The notes under the pieces are model-generated. The model ran no database searches and had not been told where the DNA came from. It saw only the letters and a list, made by a program, of their open reading frames with translations. A DNA stretch of 49,024 nt from Pseudomonas kitaguniensis. Its GTDB lineage: Bacteria > Pseudomonadota > Gammaproteobacteria > Pseudomonadales > Pseudomonadaceae. The translations under genes were made by a program, and so were the position numbers. The stretch lies in assembly GCF_009296165.1 (NCBI RefSeq), contig NZ_VUAZ01000073.1:1-49024 (forward strand). The letters run 5' to 3'. Positions within the stretch are counted from its first letter, which is position 1. Each line of letters begins with the position of its first letter. Below are positions 33,632 through 42,199 of the stretch, piece after piece.

Positions 33632-35533
33632 TTATAGCCGCGCCTGGCGCACCGCGCCGCTGCGCGATTTGGCCATCGCCGCCAAGCGCACCGCCACGTT
33701 GGCCGCGCCGTAGCCGGCATAGCCGTTCTTGCGCTGGATGATCTCGAAGAAAAACCGCCCCTCGAACGGCTCGGTGTAGACGTGAAACAACTCACCGCCC
33801 TGAGCGTCACGGTCGTACAACACGTTGTAATACGCCAGTTCGCTGAGGAACTCGTCGTCGAAATCAAACCGCGCCGCCAGGTCGTCGTAGTAGTTGAGTG
33901 GAATATCCAGCAATGGTACGCCGGCCTCTTTGGCCCGGCTGACTTCGGCGAAAATATCCGCGCAGTCGAACGCAATGTGATGCACGCCCGAGCCGCGATA
34001 GCTCGACAGCGCGTGGGAAATTGCCGTGTTGCGGTTTTCGGAAATATTCAACGGCAGCCGAATCGAGCTGCAGCGGCTACGCAGCGCGCGGCTTTTCACC
34101 AAACCGTAAGGGTCGGGCAGCACCACTTCGTCATCGGCTTCAAAATCCAGCAGGCTTTTATAAAACAGCACCCAACTGTCGAGGCTGTCGGCCGGCAGGG
34201 CCATCGCCATATGGTCGATGCGCAACAGGCCGCCGCTCGAAGCCGTTGCGGTTTGCAGCTTGAAGTCGGTGTCGTACAGCCCGCCTTCGCTCTGATCCAC
34301 CAAGTAAATCAGGCTGCCATCCGGCGCGCGCACCGCCGCCAGTTCAAGTTCATTAGGCCCGACCAAACCGCGATAAGGCTGGCCGTTAAAGGCCACCGCC
34401 CGCTCCAGCGCCTTGGCACTGTCTTTGACCCGAATCGCCGTGGCGCACAACGACGGCCCATGCGCTTCAAAAAAGTTATGCGCGAAAGAATAGGGTTCGC
34501 TATTGAGGATCAAATTGATGTCGCCCTGGCGCAACAAGCTCACGCTTTTGGAGCGGTGCTGCCCGGCCTTGACGAACCCCATGCGCTCCAGCCATTGGGT
34601 GAGCTTGGCGCCGAGGTTTTCGTCCACGGCAAATTCGAGGAATTCAATGCCGTCATATTCGCTGGCGGCCGGGGTATCAAACAGTATCTCGACCGGCGCG
34701 GCAGGTTGTTCCTGCGCCAGGCGTTGGCGGGTTTTCTCTTCCAGGTACAGCAACGAGCGCAAGCCATCCGCCGCATTCGCCCGCGTCGGCGCGGCACGGA
34801 AACCGTCGTTGAAAATTTCCAGCGACAACGGCCCGGTGTAACCACTCTTGATGATCGGCGCCAGAAAGCCCGCCAAGTCAAATTCGCCCTGGCCCGGGAA
34901 GCAGCGGAAATGCCGGCTCCACTCCAGCACATCCATGGCCAGGATCGGCGCGTCGGCCATTTGCACAAAGAAGATTTTGTCGCCAGGGATGTCGGCGATG
35001 GCGCTCGGGTCGCCTTTCAACGACAGCGTGTGAAAACTGTCGAGCAGCACACCGAGGCTTGGGTGATCGATCTGACGCACCAGGTTCCACACCTGCTGCC
35101 AGGTGTTCACATGCTTGCCCCAGGCCAGTGCTTCATAACCAATGCGCAGGCCACGGCGGCCGGCGTGCTCGGCCAACAGGCCAAGGTCGTCGAGCAAAAT
35201 GCGCTCGTCGCCCACGCAATCAGCCGACGCGTTGCTGCACACCAGCACCAGGTCGGTGCCCAGCTCTTGCATCAAATCGAATTTACGCTCGGCACGCTCC
35301 AGGTTGCGCGCCAAGCGGTCACGGCGGCAGCCTTCAAAGTCGCGAAACGGTTGGAACAAGGTGATAGCAATGCCGAGGTCGGCACACATTTGCCTGACTT
35401 CGCGCGGGCTGCCGTCGTAATACAGCAGGTCATTTTCAAAAATTTCCACGCCATCAAACCCGGCAGCCGCGATGGCTTCGAGTTTTTCCGGCAAGGTTCC
35501 ACTCAAGGAAACGGTGGCAATGGAGCGTTGCAT
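33632..35533 (-). CDS. quiC: 3-dehydroshikimate dehydratase fused to an HPPD-like domain (QuiC1)
   Basis: QuiC turns 3-dehydroshikimate into protocatechuate, the entry to the beta-ketoadipate pathway. The 633-residue protein has two parts. Residues 1 to about 275 form a xylose-isomerase-like TIM barrel (ATVSLSGTLPEKLEAIAAAG, LRIGYEALAWGKHVNTW, LSLEIFNDGFRAAP). From about residue 285 on lies a 4-hydroxyphenylpyruvate-dioxygenase-like domain. The metal triad of HPPD is still there: His in RIDHMAMAL, His in GVHHIAFDC and Glu in RFFFEIIQR. Such fusions are known from Pseudomonas QuiC1, where the dehydratase activity is in the N-terminal part; the role of the second domain is unsettled. It is transcribed away from the MFS gene, across a region with a PcaR-like box. 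Confidence 0.94.
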   Translation of the reverse strand: MQRSIATVSLSGTLPEKLEAIAAAGFDGVEIFENDLLYYDGSPREVRQMCADLGIAITLFQPFRDFEGCRRDRLARNLERAERKFDLMQELGTDLVLVCSNASADCVGDERILLDDLGLLAEHAGRRGLRIGYEALAWGKHVNTWQQVWNLVRQIDHPSLGVLLDSFHTLSLKGDPSAIADIPGDKIFFVQMADAPILAMDVLEWSRHFRCFPGQGEFDLAGFLAPIIKSGYTGPLSLEIFNDGFRAAPTRANAADGLRSLLYLEEKTRQRLAQEQPAAPVEILFDTPAASEYDGIEFLEFAVDENLGAKLTQWLERMGFVKAGQHRSKSVSLLRQGDINLILNSEPYSFAHNFFEAHGPSLCATAIRVKDSAKALERAVAFNGQPYRGLVGPNELELAAVRAPDGSLIYLVDQSEGGLYDTDFKLQTATASSGGLLRIDHMAMALPADSLDSWVLFYKSLLDFEADDEVVLPDPYGLVKSRALRSRCSSIRLPLNISENRNTAISHALSSYRGSGVHHIAFDCADIFAEVSRAKEAGVPLLDIPLNYYDDLAARFDFDDEFLSELAYYNVLYDRDAQGGELFHVYTEPFEGRFFFEIIQRKNGYAGYGAANVAVRLAAMAKSRSGAVRQARL

Positions 35534-35632
35534 GGGGCGACTCCCGGCATTTGAGGCTCGTCTTATTTACGGCAAATTATTCGCCGCTAAACTGTACACA
35601 GCAATTGAAATGTACGAACCGGTTAGTTTTTT

Positions 35633-35647
35633 GGGCGATTATCGAAC
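35633..35647. promoter_or_regulatory. PcaR-like operator between quiC and the MFS gene
   Basis: On the minus strand the site reads GTTCGATAATCGCCC, 14 of 15 identical to the remembered PcaR site and 13 of 15 to the palindrome before aroQ. It lies 100 bases from quiC and 119 bases from the divergent transporter. Confidence 0.68.
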
Positions 35648-35765
35648 AAAATGGCAATCGGCGAATTGACGATTTTTTAGTCACTGCGCACCATCGACGA
35701 CGCAACCCTCATAGAAAAAAGACCCAGAACACACCATAAAAATTTCAAAAAACGGGTACGACCTC

Positions 35766-37099
35766 ATGCCTCTGCAAAATTCCGCCCTGGCCGCGCGCCC
35801 AGGCAACCCGCACGCCGGCATCGGCGACAAGATTCGCGGCGCCCTGGCCGTGGGTAAAACGCGCTGGGGCATGCTGGCCCTGGTGTTCTTCGCCACCACC
35901 CTGAACTACATCGACCGTGCCGCTCTGGGCGTAATGCAACCGATTTTGGCCAAGGAGATGAGCTGGACGGCGATGGACTACGCCAACATCAACTTTTGGT
36001 TTCAGGTCGGCTACGCCATCGGCTTCGTGCTGCAGGGCCGCCTGATCGACCGCGTCGGCGTAAAACGCGTGTTCTTCTGCGCCGTGCTGCTGTGGAGCCT
36101 GGCCACGGCGCCCACGGCCTGGCCACCTCTGCCGTAGGTTTTATGATGTGCCGGTTTATCCTCGGGCTGACCGAAGCCGCGAACTACCCGGCGTGCGTCA
36201 AGACCACGCGGCTGTGGTTCCCGGCCGGTGAACGCGCGGTGGCCACCGGTATTTTCAACGCCGGCACGAATGTCGGCGCGATGATGACGCCGATGCTGTT
36301 GCCGTTGATTCTTCACGTGTGGGGCTGGCAGGCGGCGTTCCTGTGCATGTCGGCACTCGGCGGTATCTGGCTGCTGTTCTGGGGCTTGAAGTACTACAAC
36401 CCCGAAGACCATCCGAGCGTTAAACAGTCGGAGCTTGCCTACGTGCAACAGGAAGTCGAGCCGCCGCAACCGAGCGTGCCCTTCAGCCGTATCCTGCGCA
36501 TGCGCGGCACCTGGGCCTTTGCCATCGCCTACTCGCTGACCGCCCCGGTGTTCTGGTTTTACCTGTATTGGCTGCCGCCGTTTTTGAACCAGCAATACAA
36601 CCTGGGCATCAACGTGACCCAAATGGGCATCCCGCTGATCATCATTTACCTGACCGCCGACTTCGGCAGCGTGGGCGGCGGCATTCTGTCGTCGTTCCTG
36701 ATTGGCCGCGGGATGAACTCGATCAAGGCACGGCTGCTGTCGATGCTGCTGTTTGCCTGCTGCATCGTCGGCGTGATAATGGCCGCAGGCTCCAGCCAAC
36801 TGTGGGTTGCGGTGTTCGCGATTTCGCTGGCCATCGGCGCGCATCAGGCCTGGACCGCCAACATCTGGAGCCTGGTGATGGACTACACGCCCAAGCACAT
36901 GATGAGCACGGTGTTTGGTTTCGGCGGCATGTGCGCAGCCATCGGCGGCATGTTCATGACCCAAATCGTCGGCCATATCCTCACCGTCACCCACAATAAC
37001 TACACCGTGCTGTTCACGCTGATACCGGCGATGTACTTCATTGCGCTGACGTGGATGTACTTCATGGCGCCGCGCAAGATTCCCAGCGTAGACGTGTGA
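35766..37099 (+). pseudogene. MFS transporter of the quinate/shikimate cluster, frameshifted
   Basis: A major facilitator protein of the anion:cation symporter type, expected to import quinate, shikimate or a related acid given its neighbours. The first frame (35766-36137) holds helices 1-3 with the signature NYIDRAALGVMQPILAKEM and the loop RLIDRVGVKR. The second frame continues from FMMCRFILGLTEAANYPACV to the stop at 37099. Adding one G at the GG pair at 36107-36108 (ACGGCGCCC to ACGGGCGCCC) gives an uninterrupted protein of about 444 residues (LATGAHGLATSAVGFMMCRF). PA0241 holds the same position in P. aeruginosa. One base separates its stop from the stop of the convergent EamA gene. The lesion is probably a sequencing error. 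Confidence 0.85.
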
Positions 37100-37100
37100 T

Positions 37101-37979
37101 TCAGCGCCGCCGCTGCTGCCAGGCAGCGGCTAACCCGCTCAGGCAGATAACCCCGATGCCGACCACCGTGGTCATGTCGGGGGTATGGCTGAACACCAGC
37201 CAGCCCAACAACCCGGCAAACACGATCTGGCAATAGCCAAACGGCGCCAGCAAGGCCGGTGCCGCGAAGCGAAACGCCTGCGTCAGCATCAAGTGCGCGG
37301 TCATCCCGCAGGTGCCCAGCGCCAGCATCAACACGCCATGCCACAGCTTCGGGATTTGCCAGAAGAACGGCACCATCGCGCTCATCACCACGGTATTGCA
37401 CAGGCCGGCGAAAAAGTTGCTGGTGGTGGGGGTGTCGTATTTGCTCAGGATGCGCGTGAGCAGTTGGTAAAAGCAGAAGAACATCGCCGAACACAGCGGC
37501 AGCAACACCGCAGGCGTGAACAGCTCGCCGCCGGGGTGGATGATCACCAGCACGCCGATAAACCCGCAGATCACCGCCAGCCATTGGCCACGCGTGACAT
37601 GCTCGCCGAGCAAAGGCACCGACAACGCGGTCACCAGAATCGGCGCCAGGAAGTTCACTGCCGTAGCTTCAGCCAACGGGATGTAATGCAGCGCGGTGGT
37701 AAAAAACAGGCTGGTGGCCAGCAGGCACAACGCTCGCACCAACTGCATGCCCGGCCGCTTGCTGCGCAGCACACGCAGGCCCGATTGCGGCAGGAAGATG
37801 CCCGCCATCAACACCGTGTGCACCAGGTAGCGCGCCCACACCACCATCACAATCGGGTAAAACCCCGCCAGGTACTTGGACAAGGCGTCGTGGCTGGAAA
37901 ACAGAAACGTCGCCACCACAATCAGCAAAATACCTTTAAAGGGGTGGTTGACGCCGGAGAGCGGTGTACTGACAGTCAT
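37101..37979 (-). CDS. DMT/EamA family transporter
   Basis: A drug/metabolite-transporter superfamily protein of about 292 residues with ten hydrophobic helices in two EamA repeats (VVATFLFSSHDALSKYLAGF in the first, VLMLALGTCGMTAHLMLTQA in the second), and the family motif PLAEATAVNFLAPILVTALS. I chose the ATG at 37977-37979 because AAGAGAA precedes it; an ATG five codons upstream is also possible. It ends in a basic tail (WQQRRR). The substrate is unknown. Its stop is one base from the stop of the convergent MFS gene, with no terminator between them. Confidence 0.87.
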   Translation of the reverse strand: MTVSTPLSGVNHPFKGILLIVVATFLFSSHDALSKYLAGFYPIVMVVWARYLVHTVLMAGIFLPQSGLRVLRSKRPGMQLVRALCLLATSLFFTTALHYIPLAEATAVNFLAPILVTALSVPLLGEHVTRGQWLAVICGFIGVLVIIHPGGELFTPAVLLPLCSAMFFCFYQLLTRILSKYDTPTTSNFFAGLCNTVVMSAMVPFFWQIPKLWHGVLMLALGTCGMTAHLMLTQAFRFAAPALLAPFGYCQIVFAGLLGWLVFSHTPDMTTVVGIGVICLSGLAAAWQQRRR

Positions 37980-38164
37980 TGGGTTCTCTTGCATGGCGCG
38001 CTGAACGCTGGGGCACTCAACCCGTTACTCTAGCAGCCGGGCCTGCGTCTGCCCCAAGAGCATGACCAAACACCGTGCGAACAGCGCACTAAATCACCGG
38101 ATTCGAGTCCAACGCTGCAGGTTTGCTCGCGCGTTGCGTACTTTTTAACCAAGGCCCTGCCGCT

Positions 38165-38581
38165 ATGAAAAAAACACTGTTTATTCTTTCTGCCGTCGCC
38201 CTGCTCGCCGCGTGTAATCAGGAGACGAAAGAAGCCCCCAAACCCGCCCCCGCGTCGGTGCAGGCGACCCTGGTGCCGCACACCCCACCGACGGATAAAT
38301 GGGTGGGCAAGTGGGTGGGCGTCGAAGGCCTGTACCTGACCATCGCCAAAGACGACAGCATTGGCCGTGGCCACTACCTCCTGACCATGCAATACGGGGT
38401 CGACGCCGATGATTCGGGCACCTTCAAAGGTGAAGCCAACGAAGATGGCATCACCTTTACCCGCCCGGACGGCCCGCAACAACTGAGCGCCGGCGACGGT
38501 GAAGCGACGGGGTTGAAATGGCTGGCGGATAAAAAGGACTGCCTGATTGTCGATACCGGCGAGGGCTACTGCCGCGACTGA
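38165..38581 (+). CDS. Small lipoprotein of unknown function
   Basis: A 138-residue protein with a lipoprotein signal: MKKTLFILSAVALLAAC has a lipobox ending at C17, followed by Q/E, which suggests an outer-membrane destination. After a proline-rich linker (KEAPKPAPASVQATLVPHTP) comes a globular domain with DKWVGKWVGVEGLYLTIAK and two cysteines near the end (KKDCLIVDTGEGYC) that could form a disulfide. The first half of that domain recalls small calycin-like lipoproteins, but I cannot name a family. The frame is open upstream to 38123; the ATG at 38165 is the only start giving a signal peptide. Confidence 0.85.
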   Translation: MKKTLFILSAVALLAACNQETKEAPKPAPASVQATLVPHTPPTDKWVGKWVGVEGLYLTIAKDDSIGRGHYLLTMQYGVDADDSGTFKGEANEDGITFTRPDGPQQLSAGDGEATGLKWLADKKDCLIVDTGEGYCRD

Positions 38582-38667
38582 GCAAGCTTTGCTGACACAG
38601 CATTAAACGGGCGCCATGCCTGCGCACCCACCACACTGTTCCCAAGGTTTATCGAGAGGATTGCTTC

Positions 38668-39555
38668 ATGCTATGGAAAAAAGGCCGACGCAGCGACAAC
38701 GTGGTAGATGCCCGCGATGACAGCGGCAGTGGTGGTGGCGGCATGCGTTTTGGCGGCGGCAAGGGCCTGAGCCTCACGGCGATTGTGCTGATAGTGGGCA
38801 TCGGCTGGCTGACCGGCCAGGACCCGATGCAGATCCTCGGCCAGTTGACCGGCCAGATGGAACAGGCGCCCACCGCCAGCACTCAATCGCGCCAGGCCCC
38901 GCCGGCCAACGATGAGCAGGCCGACTTTGTGCGCGCCGTACTCGGTGATACCGAAGACACGTGGGGCCAAGTGTTCAAGGAAAACGGCCTGACCTACCAG
39001 AACCCCAAACTGATTCTGTTCCGTGGCCGGGTCAATTCCGCCTGCGGTGGCGCGACCTCGGCCAGCGGCCCGTTTTATTGCCCGGCCGACCAACAGGTGT
39101 ACCTGGACCTGGATTTCTTCCGGGAAATGTCGCAACGCTTCCAGGCCGCCGGCGATTTCGCGCAGGCCTACGTGATCGCTCACGAAGTCGGGCATCACGT
39201 GCAAACGTTGCTCGGCATATCGTCGAAGATCCAGGCCGCGCGCCAACAAGGCCGGCCGATGCAGGGCGACGGCGGCCTGTTGGTACGCCAGGAGCTGCAA
39301 GCGGACTGTTTTGCCGGCGTGTGGGCCAACCGTGCGCAAAAGCGCCTTAACTGGCTGGAGCCCGGCGACATTGAAGAAGCATTGAACGCGGCCAACGCCA
39401 TCGGCGATGATCGTTTGCAGCAACAGAGTCAAGGGCGCGTGGTGCCGGACTCGTTTACCCACGGCACCTCGGCGCAGCGGGTTCGCTGGTTCAAAACCGG
39501 CTTCGCCCAAGGCCAGATCACTCAATGCGATACCTTCGCCGCCAAGAGCCTCTAG
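38668..39555 (+). CDS. ypfJ: YpfJ-family neutral zinc metallopeptidase
   Basis: A 295-residue membrane-anchored predicted protease. The N-terminus has the family signature LWKKGRRSDNVVDARDDSGS and a glycine-rich stretch, then one transmembrane helix (LSLTAIVLIVGIGWLTG). The periplasmic domain carries the zinc-binding HEVGHHVQTLLG and the third-ligand region RQELQADCFAGVWAN, plus four cysteines that could form disulfides (SACGG, FYCPAD, ADCFAG, TQCDTF). Its target is unknown. The next gene starts right after the stop codon, so the two are co-transcribed. Confidence 0.92.
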   Translation: MLWKKGRRSDNVVDARDDSGSGGGGMRFGGGKGLSLTAIVLIVGIGWLTGQDPMQILGQLTGQMEQAPTASTQSRQAPPANDEQADFVRAVLGDTEDTWGQVFKENGLTYQNPKLILFRGRVNSACGGATSASGPFYCPADQQVYLDLDFFREMSQRFQAAGDFAQAYVIAHEVGHHVQTLLGISSKIQAARQQGRPMQGDGGLLVRQELQADCFAGVWANRAQKRLNWLEPGDIEEALNAANAIGDDRLQQQSQGRVVPDSFTHGTSAQRVRWFKTGFAQGQITQCDTFAAKSL

Positions 39556-40542
39556 ATGAAAAAACGATTGGGTTTGCTGTTGGGCGTGTTGATCACCTGC
39601 GCGCCTTTCACTTGGGCAGCCGAGAAAGAACACGGCGTCAAAGACGTCAGCCCTGATCGTTTGCACCTGGAGGCTGGCGACCTCAGCGTGGGCCTGAGCC
39701 AGGACTGGCGCCAGCCGCTGCCCAACGTTACCCGTGCGCTGATCATCGTGCACGGTCGCCAGCGCAACGCGCAGACCTACTTGCACAGCGGTGAATCTGC
39801 CGCCGAGCATGCCGGGCTTGGCGCCACGACACTGGTGATCGCGCCGCAGTTTCTGAACGCCTCAGACGTGAAGCGCAACCACTTGGGCGACCAGGTGCTG
39901 CGCTGGAAGGGCAATGACTGGATGGCCGGCGAGCCGTCGACCGGCCCAGGCCAGGTCAGCTCCTATGGCGCGCTCGACCGCATCATCAAACACTTGGGCA
40001 ACCGCACGCTGTTCCCGGCACTGAAAGAAATCGTGGTAGCCGGCCACTCCGGCGGCGGCCAAGTGGTGCAGCGTTTCGCCCTCACCGGCCACGACCACCC
40101 ACTGTTGAAAACCGAAGGCATCAGCCTGCGTTACGTGGTGGCAAACCCATCGACCTACGCCTACTTCAGCGCGCAGCGCCCGGTGAAGTTCGACGCCGCC
40201 AGTTGCCCTGGCTTCAACGACTGGAAGTACGGCATGCAACACCTGCCGGCCTACGCCGACGGCCAGAGCGCAACGCGGCTTGAGCAAACCTACGTGTCGC
40301 GCAACGTCACCTACCTGCTCGGCCAGCAAGACACCGACCCGAATCACCCGGCGCTGGATAAGAGCTGCGAAGCCGAGACCCAGGGCGCGTATCGGCTGAT
40401 TCGCGGGCACAATTATTTTGACTACCTGAAAGCGCGTCATCCGCAGCTGAGCCACACGCTGGTGGAAGTGCCGGGGGTTGGGCATAACGGCGACGGGATA
40501 TTCACTTCGCCTGAAGGTAAAAAGGTGTTGTTCGGGAAATAA
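39556..40542 (+). CDS. Secreted alpha/beta-hydrolase-fold protein
   Basis: A 328-residue protein with a signal peptide (MKKRLGLLLGVLITCAPFTW, cleavage after AA) and an alpha/beta-hydrolase fold: strand ALIIVHGRQRNAQTYL, nucleophile elbow VVAGHSGGGQVVQ, an aspartate after strand 6-7 (LLGQQDTDPNHP) and the catalytic histidine in VEVPGVGHNGDGIF. It is likely a periplasmic or secreted esterase; the substrate is unknown. The ATG follows the ypfJ stop directly (TAGATG), with only a weak AAGAG, so translation is probably coupled. Confidence 0.85.
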   Translation: MKKRLGLLLGVLITCAPFTWAAEKEHGVKDVSPDRLHLEAGDLSVGLSQDWRQPLPNVTRALIIVHGRQRNAQTYLHSGESAAEHAGLGATTLVIAPQFLNASDVKRNHLGDQVLRWKGNDWMAGEPSTGPGQVSSYGALDRIIKHLGNRTLFPALKEIVVAGHSGGGQVVQRFALTGHDHPLLKTEGISLRYVVANPSTYAYFSAQRPVKFDAASCPGFNDWKYGMQHLPAYADGQSATRLEQTYVSRNVTYLLGQQDTDPNHPALDKSCEAETQGAYRLIRGHNYFDYLKARHPQLSHTLVEVPGVGHNGDGIFTSPEGKKVLFGK

Positions 40543-40555
40543 CTGAAAAAACCGT

Positions 40556-40583
40556 ATCAAACTGTGGGAATCAAACTGTGGGA
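40556..40583 (+). repeat. 14-bp tandem duplication at a REPIN edge
   Basis: ATCAAACTGTGGGA occurs twice without a gap (40556-40569 and 40570-40583). The second copy runs into the REP core, so the first copy carries the opening bases of the REP. Confidence 0.88.
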
Positions 40584-40665
40584 GGGGGCTTGCTCCCGAT
40601 GGCGGTGGGTCAGCTACACATGTTCTGACTGACCCACCGCCATCGGGAGCAAGCCCCCTCCCACA
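40577..40665. repeat. REPIN, nearly perfect
   Basis: Two facing GGGGGCTTGCTCCCGATGGC arms with long pairing inner flanks (GGCGGTGGGTCAG / CTGACCCACCGCC) form a hairpin of about 36 bp between the convergent hydrolase and HAD genes. Confidence 0.95.
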
Positions 40666-40686
40666 GTTGATCTCCAGTGTCTAAGG

Positions 40687-41292
40687 CTAAAGCCAGAGCT
40701 TGCGCTGGATCATCCGGTGCAAGGCCGCACAGTCTTCAGCATGCCAATCTGCAAGCTCCGGCCACGGGTTTTCCGGCAGATTCACCAGCACCGTCTTTGC
40801 CCCCGCCGCGCGCCCGCAATCCAGGTCAAAGCGGTAATCCCCGACCATCACCATGTGCGTGGGCGAAACCTCCCAAGCCGCCGCCAGTTTCAGCAAACCA
40901 CCGGGGTCAGGCTTGGGCGGCGCGTCCTCACGCCCCAGCACGTCGTCAACCGCAAAGCAGTCCGCCAAACCAATCGCCTCCAGCGTGACGTGCGCCAACT
41001 CGCGCGCATTGCGCGTCAAAATGCCCAAGCGATAGCCACGCCCGGCCAGTTCGCGCACCAGCGCCACCGCACCTTCAGCCGCCACCGAACCCAGCGCCAA
41101 CTCGCGCTCATGCTCAAGCAGCCAGGCATGTTTGGCCGCCGCGACATCCGCCGGTAGTGCCGCCAAATGCGTGAGAATGTCGTCTTCCGGCGGGATGTCG
41201 AGGGCCACGCGAATCGCGGCAAAGTCATGCACCGCCACCGTGAGCGTGCCGTCCATGTCGAACACCCAGTGCTTAACGTGCGACAGGCTCAT
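40687..41292 (-). CDS. HAD-superfamily hydrolase (phosphoglycolate-phosphatase-like)
   Basis: A 201-residue HAD phosphatase. Motif I is VFDMDGTLT, motif II is LGILTRNA (threonine after the strand), motif III is the lysine in PPKPDPGGLL and motif IV is MVGDYRFDLDCGRAAG. The cap is a small helical type inserted after motif I. It is shorter than Gph (about 225-250 residues), so the substrate is left open. The ATG at 41290-41292 overlaps the tesB stop (ATGA), so it is translated with tesB. Confidence 0.88.
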   Translation of the reverse strand: MSLSHVKHWVFDMDGTLTVAVHDFAAIRVALDIPPEDDILTHLAALPADVAAAKHAWLLEHERELALGSVAAEGAVALVRELAGRGYRLGILTRNARELAHVTLEAIGLADCFAVDDVLGREDAPPKPDPGGLLKLAAAWEVSPTHMVMVGDYRFDLDCGRAAGAKTVLVNLPENPWPELADWHAEDCAALHRMIQRKLWL

Positions 41293-42158
41293 GACCAATC
41301 CTTGCGATGGCGGATCAAGCCTTCCTGCGTCACCGACGCCACCAACTGCCCGGCGCGGTTGTACACGCTGCCGCGTGAGAAACCGCGCGAATTACCCGCC
41401 CATGGGCTGTCCATCGCGTAGAGCAACCAGTCATCGGCGCGCAAGTCGGCGTGAAACCACAGCGCGTGGTCGAGGCTGGCGACTTGCATGTCTTTTTGCC
41501 ACACGGTTTTGCCATGCGGCAGCAACGAGGTGGTCAGCAGGCCGAAGTCCGAGGCATAGGCCAGCAGGTATTTATGCAGCGCGGGCGAGTCGGCCAGCGC
41601 GCCGTCTGCCCGAAACCACACGTATTTGACCGGGTCGGACGGCTGCGGGTTGAACGGGTCTTTTTCGGTGACCGGGCGCACTTCGATCGGCTTGGGGCAC
41701 AGCAACTTGTCGCGCATGTGCTCGGGGATCAGGTGCGCGCGCTGTTTGGTCAGCTCAAGTTCCGACGGCAGGTTTTCCGGGCCGACCACCACCGGCATGG
41801 TGGTCTGGTGCTCAAAACCTTCTTCGTCATATTGAAACGACGCGCTGCAGGTAAAAATCGGGTTGCCCTTCTGAATCGCCGTGACCCGGCGCGTGCTGAA
41901 ACTGCCGCCATCGCGCACCCGGTCCACCGAATACACCACCGGCAACGCGGCATCGCCCGGGCGCAAAAAATAGCCGTGCAAGGAATGCACGTGCCGCGCT
42001 TCATCGACGGTTTGGCTGGCGGCCGACAACGACTGGCCCAGCACCTGGCCACCGAACAGTTGGCGAAAACCCAGGTCTTGGCTGCGGCCACGAAAGAGGT
42101 TTTCCTCGATCGGCTCCAGGGTCAGCAAGTCCACTAGGTCTTCCAATACTTGGCTCAT
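41289..42158 (-). CDS. tesB: Acyl-CoA thioesterase II
   Basis: TesB hydrolyses medium- and long-chain acyl-CoAs. The 289-residue protein has two hotdog domains. The catalytic set of E. coli TesB is visible: Asp in VASLDHALWFHADL, Ser/Thr in RGFSRGSVYNRAG and Gln in LVASVTQEGLIR. The N-terminal domain has the family block RSQDLGFRQLFGGQVLGQSL and RRVTAIQKGNPIF. The ATG at 42156-42158 follows GTAGGAG. The stop overlaps the start of the HAD gene. Confidence 0.94.
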   Translation of the reverse strand: MSQVLEDLVDLLTLEPIEENLFRGRSQDLGFRQLFGGQVLGQSLSAASQTVDEARHVHSLHGYFLRPGDAALPVVYSVDRVRDGGSFSTRRVTAIQKGNPIFTCSASFQYDEEGFEHQTTMPVVVGPENLPSELELTKQRAHLIPEHMRDKLLCPKPIEVRPVTEKDPFNPQPSDPVKYVWFRADGALADSPALHKYLLAYASDFGLLTTSLLPHGKTVWQKDMQVASLDHALWFHADLRADDWLLYAMDSPWAGNSRGFSRGSVYNRAGQLVASVTQEGLIRHRKDWS

Positions 42159-42199
42159 TGAGCAACTCCTACAACAATCGATAAGGCATTCCGGGCTGC

